A stretch of 50,122 bases of DNA from JBOHBN01 sp050698355. GTDB lineage: Bacteria > Actinomycetota > Actinomycetes > Streptosporangiales > WHST01. This document shows positions 42,149-50,070 of this stretch, one piece after another (positions within the stretch are counted from its first letter, which is position 1; the number at the start of each line of letters is the position of its first letter). The translations under genes and the position numbers were made by a program. The stretch lies in the NCBI GenBank assembly GCA_050698355.1, contig JBOHBN010000107.1, forward strand, positions 1-50,122. Reading direction: 5' to 3'. The notes under the pieces were generated by a model, which was not told where the DNA came from, did no database searches, and worked only from the letters and a program-made list of their open reading frames with translations.

Positions 42149-42910
42149 CTAGGTGTCGGCGATGCGGGCAGCAATGCCGTCGAGAACGCAGCGCAGCCCG
42201 AACTCGTACGCGTGCTCCGGGCTGTACCCGGTGCCGCGCGCGGCGCCCGCGGCGGAGCCCACCCGTACGGCGGTCGGATAGGCGGTCCGGTCGAACACCC
42301 GGGTGAGCACCGCAGCATTGGCGGCCCACCACTGCTGGTCGCTCATCGCGCTGTCCTCCTGCACCGCGCGAGCGTCGGCCGCGGCGCGGGCCCAGCCCTG
42401 CACGAAGCCGAGCAGGTGGATCAGCGAGTCGTTCATCGCGACCTCGGTGAGGCCGATGCCGTCGAGCGCGGACAGCTCGTGCTCGGACTTGGCCATCAAC
42501 CCGGGGCCCAGCGGCGGCCGGCTGGCGGAGACGGTCGCCGTCCATGGATGCGCTTCGAACAGGTCCCTGTTCTCCTGCGCGATAGCGGTCACCCGCTCCC
42601 GCCACGGTTGCCCGGCCATGTCGCACCGCGGCATACGCGCGTACGCGGCATCGAGCATGAGGTCGAGCATCTCCGCCTTGCCCGGTACGTAGGTGTAGAG
42701 CGTCATCGGCGCCACGTCGAGCGACTGGGCGACCCGGCGGATCGTGGTCGCCTCCAGACCCTTGCTGTCCGCCAGTGCGGTGGCCGCATCCACGACGCTG
42801 TCGACGGAAAGCCCCTGCCGCGGACCGCGCCGCGAGGCCGTGCCGGGAAGGCGCCACAACAGCTCGAGCGTTCGGGCCGGATCGCCGCTACCGCTGCGCC
42901 TCGCAGGCAC
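42149..42910 (-). CDS. TetR-family transcriptional regulator
   Basis: A 253-residue regulator with an N-terminal helix-turn-helix (VVDAATALADSKGLEATTIR, QSLDVAPMTLYTYVPGKAEM) and a TetR_C-type ligand domain ending in FGLRCVLDGIAARI. The N-terminal extension of 35 residues before the first helix (MPARRSGSGDPARTLEL) is longer than usual. It is divergent from the APC permease; two overlapping palindromes in the intergenic region are likely operators that control the permease and tetR. Confidence 0.9.
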   Translation of the reverse strand: MPARRSGSGDPARTLELLWRLPGTASRRGPRQGLSVDSVVDAATALADSKGLEATTIRRVAQSLDVAPMTLYTYVPGKAEMLDLMLDAAYARMPRCDMAGQPWRERVTAIAQENRDLFEAHPWTATVSASRPPLGPGLMAKSEHELSALDGIGLTEVAMNDSLIHLLGFVQGWARAAADARAVQEDSAMSDQQWWAANAAVLTRVFDRTAYPTAVRVGSAAGAARGTGYSPEHAYEFGLRCVLDGIAARIADT

Positions 42911-42935
42911 GGGAACATCCTCTCGACAGCTATCG

Positions 42936-42965
42936 TTGTACGCCGTACGGCGTACGCCGTATAGT
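42936..42965 (+). promoter_or_regulatory. APC permease promoter with TetR operators
   Basis: TTGTAC (42936-42941) and TATAGT (42960-42965) are separated by 18 nt. Two palindromes overlap in the spacer: GTACGCCGTACGGCGTAC at 42938-42955 and TACGGCGTACGCCGTA at 42946-42961. A bound TetR dimer would block this promoter. Confidence 0.7.
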
Positions 42966-43143
42966 GAAGTCTTCGGCCTCTATCGTGCCACCGAAGCCCA
43001 GAGGGTTTCGTTCGCATTACCGGAACGGCTGCCAGGTGCTAACAACAATCCAACGGGCTGATACGCAGCGCGGGTAATGGGTGACAGCCACCATGCGGTT
43101 GTGCTAAAGCTGACCCGCCGAATGGAGCGGAGGCGGGACAACC
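42966..43143 (+). other. Long leader of the APC permease gene
   Basis: About 175 nt separate the promoter from the ATG. It contains a small hairpin (CTTCGG at 42971-42976 with CCGAAG at 42991-42996) and GGAGGCGGG before the start. No known riboswitch consensus is evident to me. Confidence 0.4.
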
Positions 43144-45012
43144 ATGAGCGAGCAACTCGACAGCAGCGAGACCCGGCTGGGGCGGTTCGAGTCAGCCGAC
43201 CGCGGGCTGCGTCGTTCGATGTCGCTCACCCAGCTGCTCTTCCTCGGCGTCAGCGCCCAAGTCGGTTCCGGGTGGCTCTTCGCGGTGCTCGCCGCGGCGG
43301 GTGTCGCCGGCCCGGCCGCGATCGTCTCGTGGATCATCGCCTGCCTGCTGATCGGGTTCGTCGCCCTGTCGTACGCCGAGATCGCCTCGATGCTCCCCCG
43401 CTCCGGCGCGATCGTGCGGTACACCTACCTCAGCCACGGGTCGTTCGCAGGCTGGATCATCGGGTGGGCGTACTGGCTCTCGGCGGTGAGCATCCCGCCC
43501 ATCGAGGCGGAGGCGACGCTCACCTACATCGGCGGCAGGTTCCAGGCACTGCACCTGCTCGAGGACCAGAACGGCGTCGACGTACTGACCTGGCCGCAAG
43601 GGATCATCGCCGGCATCATCTTGATGGCATTCTTCTTCGCGCTGAACTTCTTCGGCGCCAAGCTGCTGTCGGAGTCCAACCGCTGGGTGACGATCTGGAA
43701 GCTGCTGATCCCGACGCTCACCTTCTGCTTCCTGTTCGCGGTCCTGAACGGCAGCAACTTCCACGCGTACGGCGGGTTCGTGCCGCGCGGCATCGCGCCC
43801 ATCTTCCACGCGATCGCCACGTCGGGGATCATCTTCTCGCTGCTGGGATTCAGACAGGCCCTGGACTACGGCGGCGAGGTACGCAAGCCGCAACGCAACG
43901 TGCCGCTCGCGACGTGGGGCTCCATCGCGATCCCGCTGGTCCTGTACACGCTGCTCCAGGTCGCGTTCATCGGCGCGATCAACTGGGGCGACATGGGCAT
44001 CAAGACCGGCCAGTGGGACAAGCTGGTGTCGGGCGCGTGGGCTGACGGGCCGTTCTTCCACGCCCTTGACTCGGCGGGTATCGCGGCACTCTCCGCATTC
44101 GGCTCATTGCTGCTCATCGACGCAGCCATCTCGCCCGCGGCCACGGGCTGGGTGTACCTCGGTACCGCCACCCGTACGGGCTACGGACTCGGCGTGCACC
44201 GCAACATCCCTGCGATCTTCCAGTCCAACAACAGGTTCGGGATCCCCTGGGTAGCGCTCATTGTGTCCGGCGTCGTCGGCTGCGTGTTCTTCGTACCGGC
44301 ACCCAGCTGGTACCAGCTCGTCGGGTTCATCAGCGCGGCCGCAGTGCTCACGTACGTCATGGGCGGTGTTGGCCTGCAGGTGCTGCGGCGTACCGCGAGC
44401 GACCTGCCACGCCCGTTCCGGTTGCGTGCGGCCTGGTTCTGGTCCCCCGTCGGGTTCCTGTCCGCGATGCTGATCGTGTACTGGGCGGGCTTCGCGACCC
44501 TGGCCAACGTCTTCACCGCCACCTTCATCGGGCTGCCACTGTTCGCGTGGTACTACGCGTGGAAGCGCCAGTGGCTGTCGCCGGCCGTCGCCGGCGTGCT
44601 GGGCGCGGTCTTCCTCGGCGTGTGGATCTGGATCGCGTACGCGGGCGGCTGGGTGCTCACCACCTCGGGTACGCAACGGCCCGGCGGCTGGTCGTTCGCC
44701 GTCTACGACATCGCGTTCTCCGCGGCGGTCATCATCTTCTGCCTGCTGCTGTGGCTGTTCTCCGGCGCCGAGGGCCGCACGCACATCAAGGCGACGGCAT
44801 GGCTGCTGTGGCTGCTGCTGGGCAGCATGCCCATCTCCTACTTCGGCACGTACGGCCCACTCGAGCACTCCGTGCTGCCGTTCCCGTGGGGCATGCTCGT
44901 CGAGGTCGCGCTCGGCATAACCGCGTACCTGTGGGGCGTGCGCAGCGGCTTCGAGACCGAGGAGATCCGCGACATCGTCGACTCCTACGGCGAACAGCCC
45001 GCCGCGAGCTAG
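43144..45012 (+). CDS. APC-superfamily amino acid permease
   Basis: A 622-residue transporter with about 12-14 hydrophobic helices, longer than the usual 450-500 because of C-terminal helices after residue 480. The first helix contains SAQVGSGWLFA, the equivalent of the unwound GSGIF-type segment of APC transporters, and ALSYAEIASMLPRSGAIVRY follows in helix 2-3. Substrate is probably an amino acid; the neighbouring glutaminase does not fix it. Regulated by the divergent TetR through the promoter palindromes. The stop touches the end of the convergent DUF4031 gene with no gap. Confidence 0.92.
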   Translation: MSEQLDSSETRLGRFESADRGLRRSMSLTQLLFLGVSAQVGSGWLFAVLAAAGVAGPAAIVSWIIACLLIGFVALSYAEIASMLPRSGAIVRYTYLSHGSFAGWIIGWAYWLSAVSIPPIEAEATLTYIGGRFQALHLLEDQNGVDVLTWPQGIIAGIILMAFFFALNFFGAKLLSESNRWVTIWKLLIPTLTFCFLFAVLNGSNFHAYGGFVPRGIAPIFHAIATSGIIFSLLGFRQALDYGGEVRKPQRNVPLATWGSIAIPLVLYTLLQVAFIGAINWGDMGIKTGQWDKLVSGAWADGPFFHALDSAGIAALSAFGSLLLIDAAISPAATGWVYLGTATRTGYGLGVHRNIPAIFQSNNRFGIPWVALIVSGVVGCVFFVPAPSWYQLVGFISAAAVLTYVMGGVGLQVLRRTASDLPRPFRLRAAWFWSPVGFLSAMLIVYWAGFATLANVFTATFIGLPLFAWYYAWKRQWLSPAVAGVLGAVFLGVWIWIAYAGGWVLTTSGTQRPGGWSFAVYDIAFSAAVIIFCLLLWLFSGAEGRTHIKATAWLLWLLLGSMPISYFGTYGPLEHSVLPFPWGMLVEVALGITAYLWGVRSGFETEEIRDIVDSYGEQPAAS

Positions 45013-45270
45013 CTAGGTCAGGTCGCGGCGCAGTCCGGCTGCGCGCAGCTGACGCACGAGCTCGCGGGCGGTCACCTCGTACGCACCGGCGTCCAGCACC
45101 TCGTCCCTGCGATCGGCGGGCACGTCGTAGTGGTCGCGGTGAAACGCCTCGGTCGGCAGCCCGACACCGGATGCGAACGCGTGCAGCTCGGCGAAGGACT
45201 CGTCGCTGACCAGGTGGCACCACATCCGTCCGCGCGCCGGCCAGACCGCCGGATCAACGAGCAGCGTCAC
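45013..45270 (-). CDS. DUF4031 domain protein
   Basis: An 85-residue protein of the DUF4031 family: it starts VTLLVDPAVWPARGRMWCHL, continues with SDESFAELHAFASGVGLP and has the central FHRDHYDVPADRRDEVLDAG. The family is of unknown function and is commonly located next to small-molecule metabolism genes in actinobacteria. The GTG at 45270 overlaps the end of the sugar isomerase gene by 17 bp, so the two are one operon. Confidence 0.88.
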   Translation of the reverse strand: MTLLVDPAVWPARGRMWCHLVSDESFAELHAFASGVGLPTEAFHRDHYDVPADRRDEVLDAGAYEVTARELVRQLRAAGLRRDLT

Positions 45271-46114
45271 GAGGCGGTCGCCGCCAAGCGGACTGGTCGC
45301 CGCCGTCGAGCGCGGCGGCGAGGTGGAGGCGGGTATACGCCAGCGACTCGGCGAGATCGGCCTCCCGGTCGGCACGGCTCTCCGCGCGCCTGGTGTTGAC
45401 CTCCAGCACGACCATCCCGGCGTACCCGGACGTCGCGATGTACTCGAGGAACTCCGCGCACGGCTGGCTGCCCCTGCCGGGCACCAGGTGCTCGTCGGTC
45501 TTGCTGCCGGTGCCGTCGGCGAGGTGGACGTGCGAGAGGCGATCGCCGAGCCCACGCGCCATGTGCAGCGGATCGGAGTGCGACACCGCGCTGTGCGACA
45601 GGTCGAGCGTGACGTGGCGGTAGTCCTCGTCCATCGGCGACCAGTGCGGTGCGTACGCGGCTGCCTTGAAGCCGACCGGGCCGCGCCACGGGTACATGTT
45701 CTCGACCGCGAGAGTGACCCCGGTCTCCTGCTGCAGCTTGTCGATCTTCGCGACAAAGTCCCTGGCGTATTCGAACTGCCAGCGAAACGGTGGGTGCAGG
45801 ACCACGACGTCTGCGCCGAGCTTCTCCGCGGCGTCCTTGGACCGCACCACCTTCGCCCACGGGTCGTTGCCCCAGACGAACTGGGTGAGCAGCAGGCACG
45901 GGGCGTGCACCGCCATGATGGGCATCTCGTGGTACTCCGACAGCCGGATCAAGGAGTCGATGTCCTGGCTGATCGGATCGGTAGAGACCATCACCTCGAC
46001 GCCGTCGTAGCCGAGCCGGACGGCCACCTCGAACGCGGTTGCGGTCGACCCCGGATAGGTCGACCCGGTGGACAGGACGACGCGACGGTCTGGAACGCCG
46101 GGTGTGTCGTGCAC
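45254..46114 (-). CDS. Sugar phosphate isomerase/epimerase-like TIM barrel
   Basis: About 286 residues of the xylose-isomerase-like (AP endonuclease 2) fold: RLGYDGVEVMVSTDP, MAVHAPCLLL, ADVVVLHPPF, VTLAVENMYPW with the metal Glu, VTLDLSHSAVSHSDP and SHVHLADGTG. Its substrate is unknown. The ATG at 46117 is a possible start, but TAGGGT on the minus strand (46126-46121) lies only 3 nt from it and 6 nt from the GTG at 46114, which I prefer as a leaderless start. It is divergent from the cysteine-cluster protein, whose -10 box is the mirror image. Confidence 0.85.
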   Translation of the reverse strand: MHDTPGVPDRRVVLSTGSTYPGSTATAFEVAVRLGYDGVEVMVSTDPISQDIDSLIRLSEYHEMPIMAVHAPCLLLTQFVWGNDPWAKVVRSKDAAEKLGADVVVLHPPFRWQFEYARDFVAKIDKLQQETGVTLAVENMYPWRGPVGFKAAAYAPHWSPMDEDYRHVTLDLSHSAVSHSDPLHMARGLGDRLSHVHLADGTGSKTDEHLVPGRGSQPCAEFLEYIATSGYAGMVVLEVNTRRAESRADREADLAESLAYTRLHLAAALDGGDQSAWRRPPRDAAR

Positions 46115-46118
46115 CATG

Positions 46119-46175
46119 CCACCCTAGCCTCAGTCCGACGGGGCAGTTGGACGACGTTCCTACAGACTAGGGTGG
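46119..46175. promoter_or_regulatory. Mirror-image -10 boxes of a divergent leaderless pair
   Basis: CCACCCTAG at 46119-46127 and CTAGGGTGG at 46167-46175 form a perfect 9-bp inverted repeat. Each contains TAGGGT, 6-7 nt before the GTG of the isomerase (-) and of the cysteine-cluster protein (+). Confidence 0.5.
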
Positions 46176-46180
46176 GTGTC

Positions 46181-46927
46181 GTGCCCGAAGTGAGCCTGGA
46201 CTTTCCCCGCGAGTGGATCGAGTTCACCGACCCTGCCGACGAGGAGCAGGTGTTCCGGTGCGACCTGACCTGGCTGTGCTCGCGCTACACGTGCATATTC
46301 GGTCAGGGATGCAAGGGCATCTATGCCAACCGTCCCGACGACGGCTGCTGCACGCTCGGCGCGCACTTCTCCGACGAGGACGACAAGGAGCGCGTCCAGG
46401 CGTGGGCCGACGAGCTCACCCCCGAGCTGTGGCAGTACCACGACGAGGGCCACGCCGGCGGGATCACCATGCGCGACGACGACGGTGAGGAGCAGACCCG
46501 TACGGCCGACGGTGCCTGCATCTTCCACAACCGGCCCGGCTTCCCGGCCGGCGCGGGCTGCGCGCTGCACAAGCTGGCGCTGGAGCGGGACCTGCCGATC
46601 CACCACACCAAGCCGGACGTCTGCTGGCAGGTGCCGGTGCGCCGCACCTACGAATGGGTCGCCCGGCAGGACGACACCCAGGTGCTGGTCGTGACGATCA
46701 GCGAGTACGACAGGCGCGGCTGGGGCCCCGGGGGGCACGACTTCTCGTGGTGGTGTTCCGGCGCAACCGAGGCGCACGTGGCTGCCAACCAGCTCTACGT
46801 GTCGTACGAACCGGAGCTGCGCGAGCTGATGGGCGACGCGGCGTACGACGAGCTGGCCGTGGCCTGCGCCGAGCGCACGAAACGCGGGCTGGTCGCGAGC
46901 CACCCCGCCGACCCGCCGCGGCGGTAA
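46181..46927 (+). CDS. Cysteine-cluster protein (YkgJ/DUF3109-like)
   Basis: A 248-residue protein rich in cysteines near the N-terminus: VFRCDLTWLCSRYTC, GQGCKGIY and DDGCCTLG, later ADGACIFHN, GAGCALHKLA and PDVCWQVPVRR. The pattern is that of proteins binding zinc or an iron-sulfur cluster. Function unknown. The GTG at 46181 follows TAGGGT by 7 nt; an alternative GTG lies at 46172. The frame runs on upstream without stop, but that part is antisense to the isomerase gene. A strong hairpin follows the stop. Confidence 0.75.
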   Translation: MPEVSLDFPREWIEFTDPADEEQVFRCDLTWLCSRYTCIFGQGCKGIYANRPDDGCCTLGAHFSDEDDKERVQAWADELTPELWQYHDEGHAGGITMRDDDGEEQTRTADGACIFHNRPGFPAGAGCALHKLALERDLPIHHTKPDVCWQVPVRRTYEWVARQDDTQVLVVTISEYDRRGWGPGGHDFSWWCSGATEAHVAANQLYVSYEPELRELMGDAAYDELAVACAERTKRGLVASHPADPPRR

Positions 46928-46944
46928 CACGGACCCTGCAACGT

Positions 46945-46984
46945 GTCAGTAGCTCAGCTCGCTGTAGCGAGCTGGGCTACTGAC
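46945..46984 (+). terminator. Strong hairpin terminator
   Basis: A 19-bp stem (46945-46963 with 46966-46984, one G-T pair) with a minimal loop, following the cysteine-cluster gene and preceding radA. No U-tract beyond AATTCT. Confidence 0.7.
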
Positions 46985-47055
46985 AATTCTCGGGGCCGTC
47001 CACAACCTCGGCGCGTACGCGGCGCACTGTCGGTGCGGGGTCGTACGGTGCGGGC

Positions 47056-48561
47056 ATGGCGAAGTCGAGGAGCGAGCGAGCGTCGTACCAGTGCCGCGAC
47101 TGCGGTTGGCAGACCACCAAGTGGATCGGCCGGTGCGCCGCGTGCAAGGAATGGGGCACGGTCGAGGAGCAGCGGCCCGCGCCGACCGCCGGTCGCGCCA
47201 CGGCCAGCCGTGCCGCGCGACCCCTGGCCGCGCCGGCGCGTTCCATCGTCGACGTACCGTCCGGAGACACCCGGCACCGCCCGACCGGTGTCACCGAGCT
47301 CGACCGGGTGCTCGGCGGTGGCCTCGTCGACGGCGGCGCGGTGCTGCTCGCCGGCGAGCCGGGCGTCGGCAAGTCGACGCTGCTTCTCGAGGTCGCCGCC
47401 GAGGCCGCCCGGGCAGGCACCACCGCGCTCTACGTCACCGGTGAGGAGTCGGCCGGGCAGGTGCGGATGCGGGCCGAACGTGTCGGCGCTCTCACACCGA
47501 ACCTCCTGCTCGCCGCCGAGACCGACCTCGCCGCCCTGCTCGCCCAAGTGGAGCAGGTCCAACCGGAGCTCCTCGTCGTCGACTCGGTACAGACGATCGC
47601 ATCGGCGGAGGTCGAGGGCACACCCGGCGGCGTCGGTCAGGTACGCGAGGTGTCCGGGGTCCTCGTACGTGTCGCGAAGGAGCGCGGCATCCCCACCATG
47701 CTCGTCGGCCACGTGACCAAGGACGGCAACGTGGCCGGGCCCCGGGTGATGGAGCACCTGGTCGACGTCGTGCTCTCCTTCGAGGGCGACAGGCACACCC
47801 GGCTGCGCATGGTCCGGGCGGTGAAGAACAGGTACGGGCCGACCGACGAGGTGGGCTGCTTCGACCTGGGCGAGGAGGGCATCGCCTCGCTGCCCGACCC
47901 GAGCGGGCTGTTCCTCAGCAGGCTCGACCGCAGGGTCGCCGGCACCGCGGTCACCGTGGCGCTCGAGGGGCGACGCCCGCTCGTCGCGGAGATCCAGGCG
48001 CTCATCGCCCCGATGGGCGGGCAGTCCACGCCGCGCCGCACGACGTCCGGCCTGGACGGGTCCCGGCTGGCGCTCGTGCTGGCGGTGCTGCAGCGGCGCG
48101 CGCGCCTGCCGGTCGGATCCAGCGACGTGTTCGCCGCGACCGTCGGCGGCGTACGGCTGACCGAGCCCGCGGTCGACCTCGCGGTATTGCTCGCGCTGGC
48201 GAGCGCGACCACCGACCGTCCCCCGCGCGGCAGCGTCGTCGCCGTGGGCGAGGTCGGGCTCGCCGGCGAGCTGCGGCTCGTGCCCGGCGTTCGCCAGCGG
48301 CTCACCGAGGCCGCACGGCTCGGCTTCCGCCGGGCGCTCGTCCCCCCGGACCCCGGTCCGATCCCGCAAGGGATCGAGGTCGTCGAGGTCACGGACGTGA
48401 CCGCTGCCCTGCTCGCGGCCGGAATCGATACCAGCAGCAGGCCACGTCCGCCGGCACGTACGGCCATGCCCCCGGCGTCGCCAACCGTGACACCACGCCG
48501 TAACCGCTCACGCGGGCAGCGTAGCTACCGACCTGTACACTTACGACCGATTTCGTCGTAG
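47056..48561 (+). CDS. radA: DNA repair protein RadA (Sms)
   Basis: A 501-residue RadA. The N-terminal zinc finger is C13-x2-C16 and C27-x2-C30; Walker A is GEPGVGKST at 100-108, KNRYG is at 256-260 and a Lon-like C-terminal domain follows. RadA promotes branch migration in recombinational repair. TACGGT at 47044-47049 lies 6 nt before the ATG, suggesting a leaderless mRNA. It is followed by disA, the usual pair in actinobacteria and Firmicutes. Confidence 0.96.
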   Translation: MAKSRSERASYQCRDCGWQTTKWIGRCAACKEWGTVEEQRPAPTAGRATASRAARPLAAPARSIVDVPSGDTRHRPTGVTELDRVLGGGLVDGGAVLLAGEPGVGKSTLLLEVAAEAARAGTTALYVTGEESAGQVRMRAERVGALTPNLLLAAETDLAALLAQVEQVQPELLVVDSVQTIASAEVEGTPGGVGQVREVSGVLVRVAKERGIPTMLVGHVTKDGNVAGPRVMEHLVDVVLSFEGDRHTRLRMVRAVKNRYGPTDEVGCFDLGEEGIASLPDPSGLFLSRLDRRVAGTAVTVALEGRRPLVAEIQALIAPMGGQSTPRRTTSGLDGSRLALVLAVLQRRARLPVGSSDVFAATVGGVRLTEPAVDLAVLLALASATTDRPPRGSVVAVGEVGLAGELRLVPGVRQRLTEAARLGFRRALVPPDPGPIPQGIEVVEVTDVTAALLAAGIDTSSRPRPPARTAMPPASPTVTPRRNRSRGQRSYRPVHLRPISS

Positions 48562-48600
48562 CTCGGCACCATCTGCCGGAAACACGGGGGCGCGAACCAC

Positions 48601-49671
48601 GTGGCGAAGGACTACGGCGACTTGCTGCGTGCCACGCTCGTTGCGGTCGCCCCTGGTACGGCGCTGCGTGATGGCCTGGAACGCGTGCTCCGCGGCAACA
48701 CCGGCGCTCTCATCGTCCTCGGCCTGGACAAGACCGTCGACTCGATCTGCACCGGCGGCTTCGAGATCAACGTCGAGCTCACCGGGCAGCGGCTGCGCGA
48801 GGTCGCCAAGATGGACGGCGCCATCATCCTGGACAACGGCCACAATCGGATCATCCGCGCCAACGTGCACCTTATGCCCGACCCGTCCATCCCGACGGTG
48901 GAGTCGGGCACCAGGCACCGCACCGCCGCCCGCACCGCCGTCCAGACCGGGCGACCGGTGCTGTCGGTCAGCCAATCCATGCACCTGATCCAGCTCTACG
49001 TCGGCGATCGCAGGCACCTCATCGAGGAGCCGGGCACGTTGCTGTTCAGCGCGAACCAGGCGCTGCAGACGCTCGAGCGCTACCGGATGCGCTATGACGA
49101 GGTATCCCGCGGGCTGTCAGCGGTGGAGATCGAGGACCACGTCACGGTCCGCGACGTGTGCACGGTGCTCCAACGACTCGACATGGTCCGCCGCATCGCC
49201 GCCGAGATCCAGGCGTACGTGGTAGAGCTCGGTACCGACGGCCGGCTGCTCGCGCTGCAGCTGAATGAACTCATCGCCGGCATCGAACCCGACCGTGAGC
49301 TGGTCGTCCGCGACTACGCCCCCGGCGATCCGTGCGAGGTCACGCCGCGGCTACTGCGCATCCTGGAGAACCTCGACGACAAGGAGCTGCTGGACATCAC
49401 CACGGTCTCTCGCGCGCTCGGCTTCGGCGGCAGCGAGGTGCTCGACAGCACGGTGAGCCCGCGCGGGTACAGGCTGCTCGCCAAGCTGCCGCGGCTACCG
49501 CAGGCGGTGTGCGACCGGCTGGTCGGGCACTTCGGCGGCCTGCAGGAGCTGCTCGCGGCCAGCATCGAGGACCTGCAGCGGGTCGACGGCATCGGCGAGC
49601 TGCGCGCCCGCGCCATACGCGAAGGGTTGTCGCGGCTCGCCGAGGTCTCCCTCGTCGACCGCTTCGGCTGA
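48601..49671 (+). CDS. disA: DNA integrity scanning diadenylate cyclase DisA
   Basis: A 356-residue DisA. The cyclase motifs are DGA at 72-74 (KMDGAII) and RHR at 105-107 (GTRHRTA); a helical linker and a C-terminal HhH DNA-binding domain (LQRVDGIGELRARAIREGL) follow. It makes c-di-AMP from two ATP and stops when bound to branched DNA. The gene starts with GTG 39 bp after radA; TACACT at 48536-48541 may be its own -10 box. Confidence 0.96.
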   Translation: MAKDYGDLLRATLVAVAPGTALRDGLERVLRGNTGALIVLGLDKTVDSICTGGFEINVELTGQRLREVAKMDGAIILDNGHNRIIRANVHLMPDPSIPTVESGTRHRTAARTAVQTGRPVLSVSQSMHLIQLYVGDRRHLIEEPGTLLFSANQALQTLERYRMRYDEVSRGLSAVEIEDHVTVRDVCTVLQRLDMVRRIAAEIQAYVVELGTDGRLLALQLNELIAGIEPDRELVVRDYAPGDPCEVTPRLLRILENLDDKELLDITTVSRALGFGGSEVLDSTVSPRGYRLLAKLPRLPQAVCDRLVGHFGGLQELLAASIEDLQRVDGIGELRARAIREGLSRLAEVSLVDRFG

Positions 49672-49731
49672 GGCGCACGTCCGGACGAGTTGTCAGGCCC
49701 CGCGCGGCTATGACTGGGAGATGGCGACTGC

Positions 49732-49944
49732 TCAGGCGCTGTCTTGGGCAGACGTCGGCACAGGTCGCATGCTGGGCAGCCGAGCGGCATGTTGGTCGAA
49801 CGTAGCCGTATATGCGCATCCGGCGTCGGCGCCGAGCGCACCGATCAACGAGTCCGGGAAGTCGGTGCCGTCGCGCACCAGCGCCAGCGCTCGGCGCACG
49901 GTGTCCGCCTCTTGAACTGAGTCGGACGCCGTTTGGGCGTGCAA
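49732..49944 (-). pseudogene. VapC (PIN domain) toxin, C-terminal remnant
   Basis: A 70-residue frame whose segment VQEADTVRRALALVRDGTDF, PDSLIGALGADAGCAYTATF, DQHAARLPSMRPV matches the C-terminal half of VapC/PIN toxins: an Asp in the D-x-x-D/I region, Gly-Cys and the TFD motif with the terminal Asp. The N-terminal half, with the first catalytic Asp, is missing, and the frame begins in sequence unrelated to a toxin. Probably inactive. Confidence 0.6.
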
Positions 49945-49962
49945 AACGGTCAGACTCCATGA

Positions 49963-50032
49963 CCAAGATCCGTTCCTGGTGGCCGCAACGCGAAGAAACC
50001 TGCGCGTTGCGGCCTGAAGAAAAGGATCTTGG
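49963..50032. repeat. Long imperfect hairpin
   Basis: A 9-bp outer stem (CCAAGATCC at 49963-49971, GGATCTTGG at 50024-50032), a symmetric 9x9 partly paired segment and a 12-bp inner stem (GGCCGCAACGCG at 49981-49992, CGCGTTGCGGCC at 50003-50014) enclose a 10-nt loop. It does not carry the GTGATCATGAA core of the other repeats. Confidence 0.75.
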
Positions 50033-50070
50033 CCCTTTGATCGCGGAGATTGGCGTCACGTTCGGCGCTC

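Noticed and set aside
42966..43143. Riboswitch in the permease leader
   Set aside because: I see only a 6-bp hairpin and no known aptamer consensus.
45323..46180. Upstream extension of the cysteine-cluster protein
   Set aside because: Antisense to the isomerase gene and without domain signal; the -10 box and GTG at 46181 mark the real start.
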